Under the pieces are notes generated by a model that was given only the letters and a program-made list of their open reading frames with translations, made no database searches and was not told the origin of the DNA. Both the position numbers and the translations under genes were made by a program. 12,682 nt of DNA from Chlamydiota bacterium (lineage in GTDB: Bacteria; Chlamydiota; Chlamydiia; Chlamydiales; Rhabdochlamydiaceae). This document shows positions 12,038-12,682 of this stretch, piece after piece; within the stretch, counting starts at the first letter, position 1; every line of letters begins with the position of its first letter. The stretch is from positions 1 through 12,682 of the forward strand of contig JAHFTN010000031.1 in NCBI GenBank assembly GCA_023269365.1, read 5' to 3'.

Positions 12038-12682
12038 TTTTATCTCCCTGGTAGATGGTCGCAATACCGCCTAAGATGAGCGTCTCTTTGACATCGATAA
12101 AACCCGCAGCGCGGAGCTTGCCTGTAAACTTTTCCCCTTGAGGGAAAGTTTCAATGGTCTCGTTGAGGTAGCGATAGGCTTTGAAGTGTTGTGAGATGCA
12201 GCCGCCCATGAAAGGAAGGCAGTAGCGCAAATAGAAGAGGTGCAGAGATCTTAACCACCGCTTTCTCGGAATGGTCCCCTCTAAGATTAAAAGACGTCCT
12301 CCCGACTTTAAAACGCGTCTAAATTCTTTAAAGGCAGCCATAATGTCGGTGACGTTGCGAATGCCAAAAGAAATCGTTAAACAATCAAAATGTCCATCGG
12401 GAAAGGGGATCTCAAGTGCGCTTGCGACTTGGAAAAATGCTTTGGAGGCGTAGGTTTTTTTTTGTACTTTCTTCTCTCCAATTTTAATCATCTCTTGGGC
12501 AAGGTCAATGCCTACTACAGACTCGATCTTAGGTTCCTTTTCCAGTAGGGCGATGAGTTGGTCCCCTGTGCCCGTTGCACAATCGAGAATACACATCTTA
12601 TCTCGTTTGGGAAGCAGTGTTGCGAGCTTTTTTCTCCAGAGCTGATCGAGCCCCAATGTAATCACCCTGTTCGCCCTGTCAT
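12015..12682 (-). CDS. ubiE: menaquinone C-methyltransferase, 5' end beyond the window
   Basis: A class I SAM-dependent methyltransferase of the UbiE/MenG family, which methylates demethylmenaquinone in the last step of menaquinone synthesis (and the equivalent ubiquinone step elsewhere). The frame continues to the window edge: the codons before the GTG at 12665 read DRANR, matching the family entry YDxxNxxLTLGLDxxWR, so the true start lies beyond 12682 and the GTG is internal. Seen motifs, in order: SAM motif I ILDCATGTGD, the acidic loop GIDLAQEMI, FDCLTISFGIRNVTD (UbiE signature GxRNxxD), and RVLKSGGRLLILEG. About 25-30 N-terminal residues are probably missing. It overlaps menF by 23 bases, giving a ubiE-menF transcription order on the minus strand. 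Confidence 0.95.
   Translation of the reverse strand, partial: DRANRVITLGLDQLWRKKLATLLPKRDKMCILDCATGTGDQLIALLEKEPKIESVVGIDLAQEMIKIGEKKVQKKTYASKAFFQVASALEIPFPDGHFDCLTISFGIRNVTDIMAAFKEFRRVLKSGGRLLILEGTIPRKRWLRSLHLFYLRYCLPFMGGCISQHFKAYRYLNETIETFPQGEKFTGKLRAAGFIDVKETLILGGIATIYQGDKNEAPLHP

Noticed and set aside
12271..12453. A 60-codon frame on the plus strand opposite ubiE
   Set aside because: ubiE is firmly identified in the other strand and continues to the window edge; no start site supports the antisense frame.

Overview
The window looks like a chromosomal segment of an environmental chlamydia (order Chlamydiales; Parachlamydiaceae, Waddlia, Estrella or Criblamydia type). The clues are a tiny Lys/Arg/Ala-rich histone-like protein resembling chlamydial Hc2, a TMEM14-family membrane protein, several unrecognised proteins that look like accessory or effector proteins, and a ubiE-menF pair of the classical menaquinone pathway. 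The genus is inference; the sequence alone does not fix it.

Layout, left to right. 1-571: a hypothetical protein whose reading frame continues upstream across a single TAG. 545-1438 (-): a Nudix hydrolase with a signal peptide. 1439-1811: an AT-rich gap followed by a strongly folded RNA of about 190 nt ending in a U run, most like a 6S RNA. 1810-3057 (-): the AAA+ ATPase RarA/MgsA. 3072-3424: a TA-flanked palindromic repeat into which a second, MITE-like repeat has inserted. 3554-4447: a 49-residue Pro/Gln-rich protein and an exported cyclophilin. 4733-4858: a 41-residue histone-like protein with a 5' leader hairpin and its own terminator. 4970-5608 (-): a PAP2 membrane phosphatase. 5682-5867: a second MITE copy. 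5897-7460: proC overlapping a protein with a eukaryotic-type SH2-like domain. 7408-7749 (-): TMEM14 family. 7867-9439: a promoter, then a DedA/VTT protein coupled to Sua5 (t6A synthesis). 9431-10354 (-): an unrecognised protein. 10446-12682 (-): a third MITE copy, menF, and the 5'-truncated ubiE/menG.

The two most notable observations are as follows. First, the region carries two families of non-autonomous palindromic elements, and these have reshaped genes. One TA-flanked palindrome sits in frame inside menF as a 60-codon insertion, in the manner of Rickettsia palindromic elements. A MITE copy supplies the last 14 codons and stop of the same gene. Another MITE has inserted into a second TA palindrome with a clean 9-bp target duplication. 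Second, the gene overlapping proC encodes a C-terminal domain with the order of SH2 hallmarks (Trp-His start, Arg helix, FLVR-like Arg, paired strands, C-terminal FxxLxxLL), which is unusual for bacteria and suggests a phosphotyrosine-reading host-interaction protein.

Functional links: UbiE and MenF act in menaquinone synthesis. Sua5 serves tRNA t6A modification. RarA acts in replication-fork maintenance. ProC makes proline. The Nudix protein, the cyclophilin and the PAP2 phosphatase all appear to act at or beyond the inner membrane. No rRNA, tRNA, CRISPR array or transposase gene was seen.
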